The notes below the pieces were generated by a model. The model did no database searches and had not been told where the DNA came from. It was given only the letters and a program-made list of their open reading frames with translations. Shown in pieces: positions 53,263 to 64,000 of a stretch of DNA of 64,000 nt. The position numbers were made by a program, and so were the translations under genes. The stretch is from Spirometra erinaceieuropaei (Eukaryota > Platyhelminthes > Cestoda > Diphyllobothriidea > Diphyllobothriidae): assembly GCA_902702965.1 (NCBI GenBank), contig CACRXP010000390.1, positions 468,380 to 532,379 of the forward strand, written 5' to 3'. How positions within the stretch are numbered: position 1 is the first letter of the stretch; every line of letters starts with the position of its first letter.

Positions 53263-54529
53263 TCCGGTGCGAGAACCACTGAAAAATGTGAGCCATTGTG
53301 CATTGTCGTCCGTAAGTTTCCGTTAAACAAGCTCGTTCAACTACGTCTTTTTAACTGCTGCCCGTTTTTTAGTCAAGCTGTCGAGGAATGAGTTGTATGC
53401 CTATCCGTCACTGAACATTTGGTCCACCTTTAACATAAAGCCCGTTTTCGACATGATCCGAATTGCGCCACCATTTACGGCGAATAAAATGACGATGTCA
53501 CGATAGGGGCCTCAGTCATTATAGTCCATATTTCCTTCAAAAGACGACGTAAACTGTTTATTTTTCCGAAAGAGATCAGCGGCAGGGATTTATTATGGAA
53601 TTTAGGAAGTAATAGGATATATTAAAATTTCGCTCGGAAAGTCATACCCTCAGTATCGACATGACATAATTAAAATCCTGTAACCATGTTCGACCTCCAT
53701 TTGTGATTGAAAATGGTCTCTAGTTTCACTAGTAAGACTGATTGTTTCTTCCTCCTCACATTACTGCAGGCCGTGTTCCCAATGCCTAGGGTGCCATCGA
53801 GCATTTTATCTGAGATCGATTAAAAGTATTGACTCTTTTTCATCACCAGTTGATCGTAACAAAATCCAACTCTGGATAACCTGGAATCCGAATCCGGATT
53901 TTCCGATTATTTGACATTATGTAATCCAACATCCAACCGTTAGGCCAGAGGTCTGTTGTTTTTCCGGTTATGATCAAAAGTGTTAACTATTATGCAAAGA
54001 CGTTCACCGACCGGGTTTTCGGATAGACTTGACTCATCGCACCCAGGACCCCTCAGGTACAGTTGCATAGCAACAAATAATTTAATCAGGCGAGTGCCGT
54101 CAAACACTAGGAGGAATGGATTGACTATTCTTTACTCAGTAGGCCTCATCAGCAAGCCACATCCAACGCAAGTTAGCCACATATGCGAAAATCCCATTTT
54201 GTGAGCGCAGCGTGCATGCGATGGAAATATCCGACTTTAAAAACATGCAAACTAATAGTTTCCTAATATTCCCTAATATTCAATGCACTTTATGCACCAT
54301 CCAGCCGAACAGACTGATTCCAAGTACTGAGAACCCCTTGACTGAGCCCAGGAGTTCAGGTCGTTTTCCTGGAGTTAACCCCAGGAAAGGAAACAGAATT
54401 TTCAGTCATGTTTTCGAAATCTGGCAGTCCTGCTCGTCGCAGTCGCCTCGGTCGTTGCTAGCACCGACTGCAAACACTGCAACCAGACTCACTTAGCCAC
54501 AGTCCAGTAAGAGCGAAACTGTCTTACAG
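53263..54529. other. No recognised gene
   Basis: Short ORFs only. Confidence 0.35.
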
Positions 54530-55055
54530 ATAGTATGGCATAACCGATAAAGACAAGGGAGACTGGGATGGCCATTTCTGGCTTATAAGTCATCGTCAGC
54601 CAGTCATGCCCAATCCCGAAGAGTGGAACAACCGAGGTTAGTAATGCCATTCTGCTTATATCATGCGCGGTTTGGCTCGAGGGAGAGCCCGTAAGACACA
54701 ACGCGACTACTGAGTTCCGTAAGAACTATCGGTGAGCGTTCCCTACCATTGCATATTCCCGATCGAAAACCGCCTGATCAACGGGCTCGTGACTCAGTGG
54801 TTAGAGGCGTAGACTTCTAACTAACAGGTCACGAGTTCGAGCCTCGGATGCTCCACTCTTTGGGGTTGGGCATGACTGGTTGACGACGGCTAATGAGCCA
54901 GAAATGGCCATTCCAGTCCCCCTTGTCTTTGTCGGTAATGCCATTCTGCCCATTTCCTGAGCCGCTGTGAGGCTGCTGGTTGGGCTCGAGAGCGAGCCCG
55001 TAAGGCACAACGGAATGAGTTAGTTCCGAACGAATGATCGGTGAGCGTCCCCCTA
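54530..55055. repeat. Cluster of tRNA-derived SINE copies in both orientations
   Basis: 54535-54640 is a minus-strand tail and 54655-54780 a minus-strand body. 54781-54950 is a + strand copy (GGCTCGTGACTCAGTGGTTA, GGTCACGAGTTCGAGCC, GCCAGAAATGGCCATTCCAG). 54950-55055 is another minus-strand body (GGGCTCGAGAGCGAGCCCG). The layout matches the inverted pairs at 3.5 kb. Confidence 0.75.
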
Positions 55056-56690
55056 CAGATTACAGGACGGGTCTGAGTGCAGGACAGTGAAAAACTTACG
55101 TGAGTCAGCGTTGAAAGTTCGTCTGAGGTGTTTGAGATGCAGCGCAAAGACGATCCATGGAAAATGCGCAACGTATATACCAATGGCCGCTCAGGAGCCC
55201 AACTCCATGGGAAGAAGGAGACATCAAGGTCAACCATTGAACTATGGAAAGCATGACAGAAAATGTCTGATTCTGAAGTGTGTACTTTGTAACCGTTTAG
55301 ATGATAAACCTTAAATTACAGTAAACTATGACTTTGAAGTTATATATTCAGTAAAATATGTCTGGAAGCTTAAATGAATACTTTAGATATGAACGCCTTT
55401 TTATTAAAATTACTGATCGATTATTTTTCGCCTTCGTTCCCTTCTTCTTTTTCTTCTTCTTCTTGTGCAACTTAGTAAGCATAACCGAGGATTTGTCTAC
55501 ATTTGGAGTTATGGCATTGCTCGAGTTAATAGCAAGTGCAGGAGGAAGCTCACCCCGTTTTCAGAATTCCCTGAGGCCGATTTGGCCACCGCATGCTAGA
55601 GAGGAATACAGGCACGGCCCGGACTGCTGTGTCATTGGCGCTTTTCAATTTAAACTGCCTCTGAAACAGCTGAGAACCGATGTGGATGTCCACGACCACC
55701 AAGGCCTCAGTATCGGCTGTGACCACGAGATGGAGTGTGAGGTGATCGGCTGTTCTGGGGACAACGCCATACTGCTCGTAGATTATACCTGTAAAAAAGG
55801 CAATTTCTTGTTAGATTCCGAGACTACAGTTTCGGGCGTACCCGTCATCATCAGAAAACGCCTAGAGATGGAAGACGTGTCTGAATGAGTTAAAGTACAC
55901 CACTTCTTTATTTGAGACAGAATTCCGGCTCTGTGAACTGCGGTCGCAAAGATATAAAACGATGTCTGAGGACCGTCTACTGATCTGGCTTGATTAGGGG
56001 ACAAAATATGGCGATTTTGACGTACGAGATTCGTTTTTATTATATAATACTTTAATATTTCCGATCGCAGCAGACAAGACATCTGGCCATGGTTTGGTTG
56101 GTAGAGCGTTGGACAAAACAAGGTCCGCCGACCGAAGAGGGCTTACTGGAGGTTTTGATGCGGCAAACATGGCTTTTAGAAGGGTAAGACAAAGGCGGTC
56201 TTATGAAATTTGGCCGTCATAATCGGTCAGCACCTATTTGTCTTTTAGAAATGCTAAGGCCGATTTGGCGAAAACGTTTCTTTAAACGAATGTGATCTGT
56301 GAAAAGGACGATTGGTTGCAGTTACGGGACCAAACAACTGTAATCAAAGCTCTTGGATTAATTGCGTAACGGTGTATATACCTTTCTAAATTGCGCAACA
56401 TTATTTCGATCGATCAGTCAGGGTTTCTACTGCAAACAAACGGCAAACGATTCCAGATTTAAAGTCCAAAAATATAAATTTACTCGCAAGTGAGGCTCGG
56501 TCATTTGAATACCTGCAATAGAATAAGCAACAAATGTGTCTTCTATTTGATTGACGGCTTGTAGTGGCCTTGAGGACTTAATACTGCATAACACCTGGCA
56601 TGCCCAATTTTATTAAGTGGTTGGGTGCGTCCTTGTTCTTTAGTTAATGTGCTTCTATGCATTTTATTTAACAGAAAGAGGAGTTAAGGT
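55056..56690. other. Region with one possible ORF and a hammerhead-like motif
   Basis: A + strand frame runs to TGA at 55886-55888 after a pyrimidine-rich tract (55440-55480), with sequence such as YRHGPDCCVIGAFQFKL and DHEMECEVIGCSGDN; no family is recognised. The minus strand over 55854-55822 looks like a PLE 3' end, so the ORF may be fortuitous. Confidence 0.3.
55822..55854 (-). ncRNA. Hammerhead-ribozyme-like motif with looped stem III
   Basis: Minus strand: CTGATGA, stem II CGGGTACGCCCG, GAAAC, TGTA loop, GTC. Here stem III (A-U, C-G) has a four-base loop, and the triplet is the active GTC. Upstream, AATAAAG near 55912 shows on the same strand. Stem I pairing is weak by eye. Confidence 0.5.
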
Positions 56691-56693
56691 AGC

Positions 56694-56890
56694 CCATACA
56701 CGCGTGTTTTGCCGATATTCTGCCACTGCATGACACAGCTACGAGAGATTCGGCTGATCCGTGGATCCCCCAGCATACTCTGTGTGCTTTCTGGACGACT
56801 GGTGAATGCTGGGGGACCCACTGATGAGCCGAAGCCCTTTCAGCTGTGTGTCATGCAGCGGCAGAATATCGGCGAAACCCGCATGTATGG
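56694..56890. repeat. 197-bp near-perfect palindrome
   Basis: GCCGATATTCTGCCACTGCA at 56711 is matched by TGCAGCGGCAGAATATCGGC ending near 56874. CCCCCAGCAT at 56767 pairs with ATGCTGGGGG at 56807. Outer ends are CCATACACGCG and CGCATGTATGG. One arm recurs alone at 57557-57640. Confidence 0.85.
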
Positions 56891-56985
56891 TTTTTGGCTA
56901 CTACTTGTGCAATTATTATGGTATCCCCTTTCCCCAAAATATACTACTAATTGCCTATCTGCAGTTAATGAAGATTACACGGTTA

Positions 56986-57788
56986 CCAGCTGTGGCTGAT
57001 GGACTTCGGTCCAAATATACATATATAAACATCTCGGTCTGAGCCTATCGACCTAGAATACACCGATCTTCTGCAAGTTCGCAGTTAATTTCTAAGGAAA
57101 TTAAAAAGCAGCAATGAATCTGTTGTCTATTTTAAGGCTTTTGCCATTTAGAAATCGAACGGAATTCGAACCGGTAATCGGATATACTTGATCTTGTCTT
57201 TAAGCATGCTGCCTACTTTGAGTTATTTGATTCAGGCAGGATGTCTAGCTGCTAATTATCGTTCATAGTCGATGTTAACTTATGGGAATAGTGACTGGGT
57301 TGCCATTCTTATAGGCGGGTGATGGCAAGGTCATATCTGAGCAACCTAATTTCCCTCCTCCCCTGGCCTACAGAGGCCATTCTGCCATCGTATGTACGGA
57401 GGACAGAGGAAGGTCGATCTGTCAGCTGACTGTACAAACATCAGAGTACCACTTCCCAAACAGTAGTCATTCGATCTCCGAGTGATCACATACAAGAAAA
57501 ATGACTTGTGTAATTCCTTACGGTACGAACAACACAGGTATTAGCTAAAAACCAGGACACGCGTGTTTCGCCGCTGCCTGACGCAGCTGCGAGTGTTTCG
57601 GCTCGTCAGTGCGTCCCCCAGCTTTCTCCGTGTGTTTTATGATGCATTACCTGCAGTTTAAACTTACCTTGCTTGGATTCCGAGGAAATTAATGCGCGAA
57701 CTTCGGGGAAATCTTTGGGAACAGACCTTTTCCCGCACTGCCCGAAATTTGATATGAATATGTGAGCTGAAATCCATTAGCTACTGTG
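56986..57788. mobile_element. Long-TIR element, family C, copy 1
   Basis: The left end TGATGGACTTCGGTCC and the inverted right end GAGCTGAAATCCATTAGCTA|CTG face each other, with inner arms TTAATTTCTAAGGAAATTAA and CCGAGGAAATTAATGCGCG. It contains the half-palindrome at 57557-57640. It resembles families A and B in plan but not in sequence. Confidence 0.5.
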
Positions 57789-57865
57789 GGATAAAGGCGT
57801 ACGGTAAACAATTACGCTATGCTATATTAGAGGCTGCCTGTTGACGGTTTGTGAATATTACGCGG

Positions 57866-58190
57866 TTAGTCCTCAGTAGCCGATGGATTTCAGCTCAAAT
57901 ATTCATATCGAATTTTGCATCGTGCATGAAAAGGTCTGCTCCAGAAGATTTACTCAAAGTTCGCACATTAATTTCCTCAGAAATTAAACAAGGCAAGAAA
58001 GATGACTGTCCGCAGCCCATGAATCCAACTGATTTTCTATTATTTTTCCTGACACGGCTTTTGTCAGACAGAGAACTTTGGCGCCCAAGCTGCTCCCTCG
58101 ACCTTTGTAAGGATGGCGGCTTTTGGCTAAAAAAAGTTCTCTATGAAACTGACCCCTGTTGTATATCGGCCCGCAGGGTCTTTTTCTACC
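57866..58190 (+). mobile_element. Long-TIR element, family C, partial copy 2
   Basis: CAGTAGCCGATGGATTTCAG at the left, then TTAATTTCCTCAGAAATTAA and ATGAATCCAACTGATTTTCT, ending TGTATATCGGCCCGCAG. It is parallel to copy 3 at 58893-59190. The 168-codon ORF crossing it is not conserved between copies. Confidence 0.6.
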
Positions 58191-58890
58191 TGTTTGGTGG
58201 TAAATCACGTCGGCTTTACGTTTTGTGTTTAAAGGCGGGGTATATTAAGGTTTTGGAAAAGTTTTTAAGTGCACGATTTTGCAAACCGTGCAATGTGCAT
58301 TCATACACTATCGCGCCTCTCTGTTTATCAATACTGTTTGTGAAATGTATAACATAGTCCACACTCATTGTGGAATTTCATGAACACTAAATGGTATCTT
58401 CTTAAAGACATGAAGAAATAAATGATTTTCCTTACGCGAGAAGCATGCGCCTTGTAGATTGAAATCGATAAACGCTAATGCAACGTCTGATATAGCTCAA
58501 AATTATTCGGAAATTGGAAAACTTTTCCAAGGCCTAATAATGTCTCTTCTTCAAAAATAAAATGCAAAGTCAACTTGACATACCAACAAGTGAGTAGAAA
58601 AAAGCATATTTTCACGCATGTTTTCTATAAAATATATTTTAGTTTATATGAACATCGAAAAACAATGCGAAAAATGGATGCTAATTAAGTAGTCATTTTT
58701 ACCGAGTGTGGTTTCTGCAGAAGATCAAAAAGAAATGCATTCAAAAGCCGACATCGTGCCGAGTTCGCAATATCACTAGATTATGCTTCACGATAATCAA
58801 TATTACAACCCCATCTAAGTAATCCTTACAAATCGAAAACGTATTTCAGAATTTCGGCCAACATTTCATGAGATCGGTCACTGACTGTAA
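58191..58890. mobile_element. Long-TIR element, family B, left end missing
   Basis: The core and complete right arm end in CATTTCATGAGATCGGTCAC and TGACTG|TA. The outer left arm is replaced by family C sequence. Confidence 0.65.
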
Positions 58891-58892
58891 CT

Positions 58893-59190
58893 AATGGGTT
58901 TCAGCTCAAATATTCATATCAAATTTCGGACTGTGCATGGAAAAGTCGGCTCCAAAAGATTTGCCCCAATTTCGCGCATTAATTTCCTCGGAATTTAAAC
59001 AAGGCAAGAAAGATGACCGCCCGCAAACCATGAATCCCACCGATTTTCTATTATTATTCCCTACATACCTTTTGTCAGACAGAGGACAGTGGGGCGTCCC
59101 AGCTGCTCTCTCTCGGCCTTCGTACGGATGCCGGCTATTGGTTAACCAAATTCTCTGTGAAACTGACCCCTGTTGTATATCGGCCCGCAG
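58893..59190 (+). mobile_element. Long-TIR element, family C, partial copy 3
   Basis: TTTCAGCTCAAATATTCATA through CCATGAATCCCACCGATTTT to TGTATATCGGCCCGCAG, about 85% similar by eye to copy 2 and ending at the same base, so the break is a property of the family. Confidence 0.65.
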
Positions 59191-59204
59191 TGAATTTGCG
59201 CCAC

Positions 59205-59465
59205 CTTGCCCTCCGTCTGATGTGAGTCCTGGTCCTCGTCTGCCAGGGGAACAAAGCCCTTGCCCAACAGCAGCCACATGTCCTGAATCCGGCTGCCGGC
59301 GTTCGACCCACCAACGGCGGCGCCCGAACTGGAATGCAGTTCAGCTTTGACACGCAGATCTGCCAGAGCCACAGGCGGCTTGAAGTGCAGGACAAATTTC
59401 ACGTGAACTCCTGGCTGCAGAGTCATTAGGTGGGCCTCCATGCGGGCACTGCTAACGCCCTCCTC
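59205..59465 (-). CDS. Candidate exon of an unrecognised gene (87 codons)
   Basis: On the minus strand a TTTTTCTCATTCAG acceptor leads into 261 open nucleotides ending at AAG before GTGGCG, phase 0 at both ends. The translation includes SARMEAHLMTLQPGVHVKFV, LHFKPPVALADLRVKAELHS and DMWLLLGKGFVPLADEDQDS, an alternating beta-rich look unlike the nearby repeats. It is bounded 14 bp away by the family C repeat end. No family is recognised, and the donor is weaker than consensus. Confidence 0.4.
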
Positions 59466-59469
59466 CTGA

Positions 59470-60080
59470 ATGAGAAAAATTAGAAAGGAGTTAGAATACA
59501 CAGGACAAATAGGCTTGAAGTTCTTGTTAACGATTGGAATGGCTTTTTTTGCCTTTTACCTAGAAAATACCTTCTCACATGACGTAGTGGGGAGGGGGAG
59601 TTTGCAAAGGTGTTCGTAGAAATCGTGAGGGATGTCAGTGGTGTAACAGCATTCACTAACATCGGATGGACACCATACTGCTTCAGGAAAGTGGCCCTGT
59701 TCACCGCTCGAAGGAGGGGTGATCCGAATAAAACTCAATTACAATCTAGGTTTTTATAAATATAACCCACCTCTCCAACTCTGATTAGCGAACCAATTTG
59801 ATCTCTGCCAACAGTGTGAATTTCAGCTCCATTACAAATCTCTTCGTACTGATTTTGATATCTTGATGCATCTGAAAGTAAATTTTGTGTTTGACAAATA
59901 CATGGACCAGTTCATTAGAGACGGATTTTCAGTTTCTCGGTCCACCAGACTTACTAAGATATATCATTTGCACAAGGACAGTCTACTATGTGATTTTTTT
60001 CACTTTCGTATCATTTTCTTCCTTTATTTGACTCTCTTCGCTTGAGCAAACGCAAAGGCATTTGGGAACCAGGGCCGCTG
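59470..60080. other. No recognised gene
   Basis: If the minus-strand exon at 59205-59465 is real, this is its upstream intron. A further minus exon could not be picked out. Confidence 0.3.
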
Positions 60081-60089
60081 AGCATTTAC

Positions 60090-60600
60090 CCAATTGGCTT
60101 TTCAAACAAGAAAACAAAACCCCCGCTCGTCTATAACGAAATACCTGTTAGATAGCGGTCATGTTGTCGACACTAACACAGCTTTTCGAGTACTTTTCCG
60201 AGCGCATGCAGCTCGAACCTTGCGTTACTTGGAGGCAGCTTGCATACGGAAGGAGAAACCAGAACTGTGCAGGCAGTTAGACCACGTGATCAATCTTCAG
60301 TTGCTCTGGTAACCTGCCCGCCTCAAGTTACTCGTAAATGTGATTTGCTGTTAACACTCTGTCTCCCTCTTCCCTATATGACGCTTATGGAAACGTCTTT
60401 CATCGGATTATTCATTGCCTTAAACCTTGACCTTGCTCTTATGCACTGACATTCTGTACAAATTCATACTGCTGTGCGCTTCCGTTCGTTACCTATGTTA
60501 TGCAGAAACGGGCTGCAGTTGATAAGCCGTCACGAAATGTATTGGCCCCAATAAACTCTGCCGTACATGCCTGTTTACAATTCCTACCCGAGAAAAAGGT
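60090..60600 (+). mobile_element. Penelope-like 3' fragment, copy P8
   Basis: The + frame 60094-60312 encodes SSITKYLLDSGHVVDTNTAF, FRVLFRAHAARTLRYLEAAC and CRQLDHVINLQLLW, then a stop, the C-terminal part of a PLE endonuclease protein. The 3' region matches copy P7 at 28.8 kb (GTTGATAAGCCGTCACGAAA). It is 5'-truncated. Confidence 0.6.
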
Positions 60601-60929
60601 TTCAAATTTCTCTTCGCTTAGTAAATCATGCTCTACATGTGTTATTCCTAAAAACTCCTTTCTTAGTTAATTTGAGCTAAAAAGCTTGCTTGGCTAAAAG
60701 GTCATGATTGAAAAATCTCGTTATGTCTGCCCCTGGGCGGCGGACGATGCAGCTGTCATTCTGCTGCCAATACTTCCAGGCTTCAGGCTCGGTCCTGATT
60801 TGAGCGTCAGTTGTGAGAATAGTGTATTCTGTACAGAATAACTGCTTAAGGAATTGGGGGGAGTTGGCAGCCGGAAAATGATGCCTCCGGCGTCGGGGGA
60901 GCTGTGTGTGCGTCAGGTCAGTCCGACCG

Positions 60930-61285
60930 TTGTTGCCGACGATGTACACCGTGCGTTTGACGGCTACTTGAAGCAGGGACGGTGACTTGTGTGTGAAGTA
61001 GTTTATAGTGATAGTGGACTTTCGTAGGATCTACCACACCCTCACCCCCCTCTCACGCCTGGGACCGGTGTCAGGACAGAGTCAAGAAGACCGGTCACGG
61101 TGGAGGGCGTGATTTGTTGGCACGTTCGAGCCCACACCTTGGCACTCCACTCCACACCCCATGGTCCACACAGCAAATGACCAGGATTTTAACTACCAAC
61201 AACAAAAGGTGGTGGCGCGGCTGAAGCCGCACCTAGGCGTGCCGTCACATCCGGCTCGGGTCCCCCGGAACAAGATTACATTAGG
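60930..61285 (+). repeat. Repeat family F, longest copy
   Basis: GTTGCCGACGATGTACACCG, ACGGTGACTTGTGTGTGAAG and CCGCACCTAGGCGTGCCGTC are in order, as in other F copies. No ORF is conserved across the family. Confidence 0.55.
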
Positions 61286-61489
61286 GAGGAACAACTACAG
61301 CCTGTCTCCTAGACCACCAGTCGGACGCTCCACATAAGCACACACTTGGCCGACTACGATGTCCGAGTTGTCTCGTCAGTTAGCAACCTTGGGCTAGAAC
61401 ACATATGGTTCAGCCTTGAAGGTGAGTGGCTGGTAGGACTGACTTATGTGGCCCCCTAAGTAAGGCGTGGTAACAGGAACGCCCCGCCC

Positions 61490-61745
61490 AAGTACTAAAG
61501 GTGGATCTGCGCATAATTCTGGAAGGGGTAAAGTATTCCCGTGTAATAACTCCTGCAATAACCCCAATACAAAACTAAACTGTTGCCCCAATATTGACAC
61601 TGGCCCCTACCCTAAATTTGATCCTCACTTACCTTGCCGCCAACTTTGAATCCGGCCTTAAACCAACTCCTTAACTTAACCCCACTTTCACTGGAAGTTG
61701 GCTTAAAGCCACCCGCGTTGCGGACGGTTCTGATCTTGTGCCCAG
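61490..61745 (+). repeat. Repeat family E, copy 1, CCCTAA-like tract
   Basis: TCTGCGCATAATTCTGGAAG, AAACTAAACTGTTG, then CTACCCTAAATTTGATCCTC and TTGGCTTAAAGCCACCCG, parallel to copy 2 at 62.7 kb. Confidence 0.55.
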
Positions 61746-62690
61746 TTTAGACGTCCTCCTAGATTTTTCTTACGAAATGCCCAATTAAGCCTCAGTTTTT
61801 ATATTTTGATCAGGTCACTCCATATCACAAACCCGAGGAGATTAGCGAGAGGGATGGAGGAAATTGAAATACTCATATCTTTTTGAATTGGAGAATAGTA
61901 CCTGTTCTTATGTATAAGTAAACACAAAACCATCTTCGTGCTTGAAGTTTTCAACTTTTACTTTAAACAAACAGATGATAGTGTTAATGTCGTGTAGGCT
62001 GTTGATCAAAATAATTCCATATGCTTCACGTCTGTTCTGTATGAAGTAGGGTGAACTTCTGGTGATTTCGTCGGGGCTTGGAGCTTCGGCTAGATAATTC
62101 ATCAAAGGTGATTGCATGACGCTGGATAATCATTAATCAATAAATTACGCTGGCACAGGCGGCGGGGAGCGAAGTCGGCATTTCTGGCCCATTTCATGCC
62201 TTCAGACAGCTGCGGCCATTTTAGTGTCCATTATGACCTGAACCAGACCAGAACACCCCAGTGCCTATAAGATCCGCAAACGACAGCCAATGAACGGAAA
62301 ATATGTAGGTGAATATATATAGGTGTTGCGAGATTCATTCGGAAATAATCTGTTCTTCCCAGTAACTGTGAGATCTTTCGAGGTTCCTTTTTATCTTGCC
62401 ATACTTATGAATTGTGATCTCCAAATGACTGTATGTATGTAAAATATGCTGACGATGTAGTCTTTGGTCACCCTTTCAAAAACCGGACTAATATCCAGTT
62501 TTTTGAAGAATGCCTTGAACCAGTTCTCGGCATGGTCGTTGGAAAAGAGTCTCATACTTAATAATCCGAAAGCAGTCCAGTGTGTGTTTCGACTACGATC
62601 CTCTCCCATTTCCGAATCCCTGAACATTCTTCTCAACGCGTGATCCTCTTTCCTGTACCTTCTTGTCACTCTATCCTCTGTCTTCGCATC
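61746..62690. other. No recognised gene
   Basis: Short minus ORFs (69 and 92 codons) without recognised domains. Confidence 0.35.
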
Positions 62691-62714
62691 AAAATTCTTT
62701 TCAAGAAAATTCGT

Positions 62715-62990
62715 AAATCTGCGGATAATTCTCGGAAAGACAAAATATTCCCGTTTTCTGATCCCAACAATTAGCCTAGTGTAAAACTAAACCGTTGTCT
62801 TAATCCTGGCCATAACTCCACCCCAAAACCTTAACTTTGCAGTTAACACTGGTCCCTAGCATAACCCTAAACTTGATCCTGACTAACCTGACCGTCAACA
62901 TTAAATCAGCCTTAAACCTAGTCCTTAAACTAACCCTTATTTCATTGGACGCTGGCTTTCAGCCACCCCTGTAGCAGGCGATTCCTGTTC
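62715..62990 (+). repeat. Repeat family E, copy 2, CCCTAA-like tract
   Basis: TCTGCGGATAATTCTCGGAA, AAACTAAACCGTTG, AACCCTAAACTTGATCCTGA and CTGGCTTTCAGCCACCCC match copy 1 in order. Confidence 0.55.
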
Positions 62991-63007
62991 TCATGGGACA
63001 CACCCAT

Positions 63008-63818
63008 GCAGTAGGAGGGCTAACTCTTGAAATGTCAACCGAAATTCCCAAATGCGTTTTCGTTTCAAAAGGTTAATAAGTTAGGGTTGTAAAACTAACC
63101 GCCGCGTAGCATAATTCTATCATAATTCAGTTACCTCAAGATGCTGGCTATTTAAATAACTTCTATCCGGCTGAATGCAAAAAAGAGCCCGTAAAAATGA
63201 GTACTTAAGTAGCACGAGTTTGTATCATTGATTTTCGATGCCTCTAAAAATCCAATTATATTTCATGGAAAACATGCATAAAAATATTCACTTTTCCGCT
63301 CATAAGGCAGAAAATTACGCCTTATTTCAATTTTATACTCAACAGAAGGGTATTATTCCGTTTTTTAAAAACGTTTCCAATTCCCGAATAATTTTTAACC
63401 CGCTCTGCCGTCACACTCGCATTCAGGGTTCCCAAACTACAAGCCATGTATTTTCCTTTACAAAACTGAGTTATATCCCTCCTTCGAGCATAATATTGAA
63501 AGCAGACGTAATGTTCTACCTAATGAGTGGAAGAATCGACATTTATATTCATGTTTTCCATGAAATATAATTGAACGTTTAAGGGCATCAAAAATCAATG
63601 AGAAAAATACCGTTAAGTAGTTATTTTTTTCGGAGTATACATCTTGCATGCAGTTAAAAATAAGTTCATTCGAAAGCCGGCATCCTGAGGTAACTGACTT
63701 ATAATATAATTATAATACGGGATGGTTAGTTTTACAACCCTACTTAATTAATCTTTTCAAAACGAAAACGCATTTCGGACTTTCGGTTGACATCTCCTGA
63801 ATTAGCCCATCTATTGTA
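63008..63818. mobile_element. Long-TIR element, family A, complete copy near the window end
   Basis: CAGTAGGAGGGCTAACTC at the left and GAATTAGCCCATCTATTG|TA at the right, inverted arms of about 380 bp, landmarks CTTAATTAATCTTTTC and TTCATGGAAAACATGCATAA. Confidence 0.8.
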
Positions 63819-64000
63819 AGTCGGTTCCGCCTGAAAAGCTGTGGACGGAGGAAAATCAGGCGTGCACTCGCAAGAGGCCCGGTGCCACAACGGGCTCCCG
63901 GAATAGGGCCACTGTATATTTATCATACATTTTGTACATTATAGAATGCTCTCACTACCAGGGGCCTGGAGGTCTGATCTAGACTAATAAAAGTACAAAA

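Noticed and set aside
55358..55888. Genuine 176-codon gene on the + strand
   Set aside because: The N-terminal part is pyrimidine-tract translation, and the C-terminal end overlaps a PLE-like 3' end on the other strand. No family was recognised, so it was not called as a CDS.
57851..58357. 168-codon ORF
   Set aside because: It spans the junction of a family C and a family B repeat, and the second C copy does not keep the frame.

Overview
This window is eukaryotic nuclear DNA dominated by mobile elements. It contains one clearly recognisable host gene: an eight-exon P4-type ATPase (phospholipid flippase) of the ATP11, or class VI, type on the + strand. Coding exons run from 6358 to 35020 and join to about 1,268 codons with no frame break. 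Canonical GT/AG introns, introns of up to 7.7 kb, Penelope-like retroelements and tRNA-derived SINEs point to a metazoan. I infer a flatworm, probably a cestode with a large repeat-rich genome (Spirometra/diphyllobothriid-like). That organism call rests on repeat style and not on a database match.

Layout: 1-6357 holds long-inverted-repeat transposons, a SINE cluster, and two Penelope-like (PLE) 3' ends just upstream of the gene. 6358-35020 is the flippase gene. Its introns are stuffed with PLE fragments, at least two families of TA-flanked long-TIR elements of about 0.9-1 kb, tRNA-derived foldback repeats, a tandem duplication and repeats carrying TTAGGG-like motifs. 35021-64000 has no confidently identified gene. 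It holds more of the same repeat families, a 330-bp GAT/GAA microsatellite, a PLE copy with GIY-YIG domain (45217-46330), two isolated minus-strand open segments with good splice-site context (48193-48447 and 59205-59465) that may be exons of unrecognised genes, and a third long-TIR family near 57-59 kb.

The most interesting non-protein signal is a set of hammerhead-ribozyme-like cores (CUGAUGA, stem II, GAAAC, GUC or a variant) at or near PLE 3' ends at about 4.03, 5.26, 8.70, 46.25 and 55.82 kb. More degenerate versions lie at 12.25, 49.03 and 49.26 kb. Hammerheads in Penelope-like elements are established; the individual copies here are my reading. The second signal is the family of long-TIR elements bounded by TA and starting CAGT, which look like non-autonomous Tc1/mariner-type elements with most of their length in the inverted arms. 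Element boundaries are approximate because they were read by eye.
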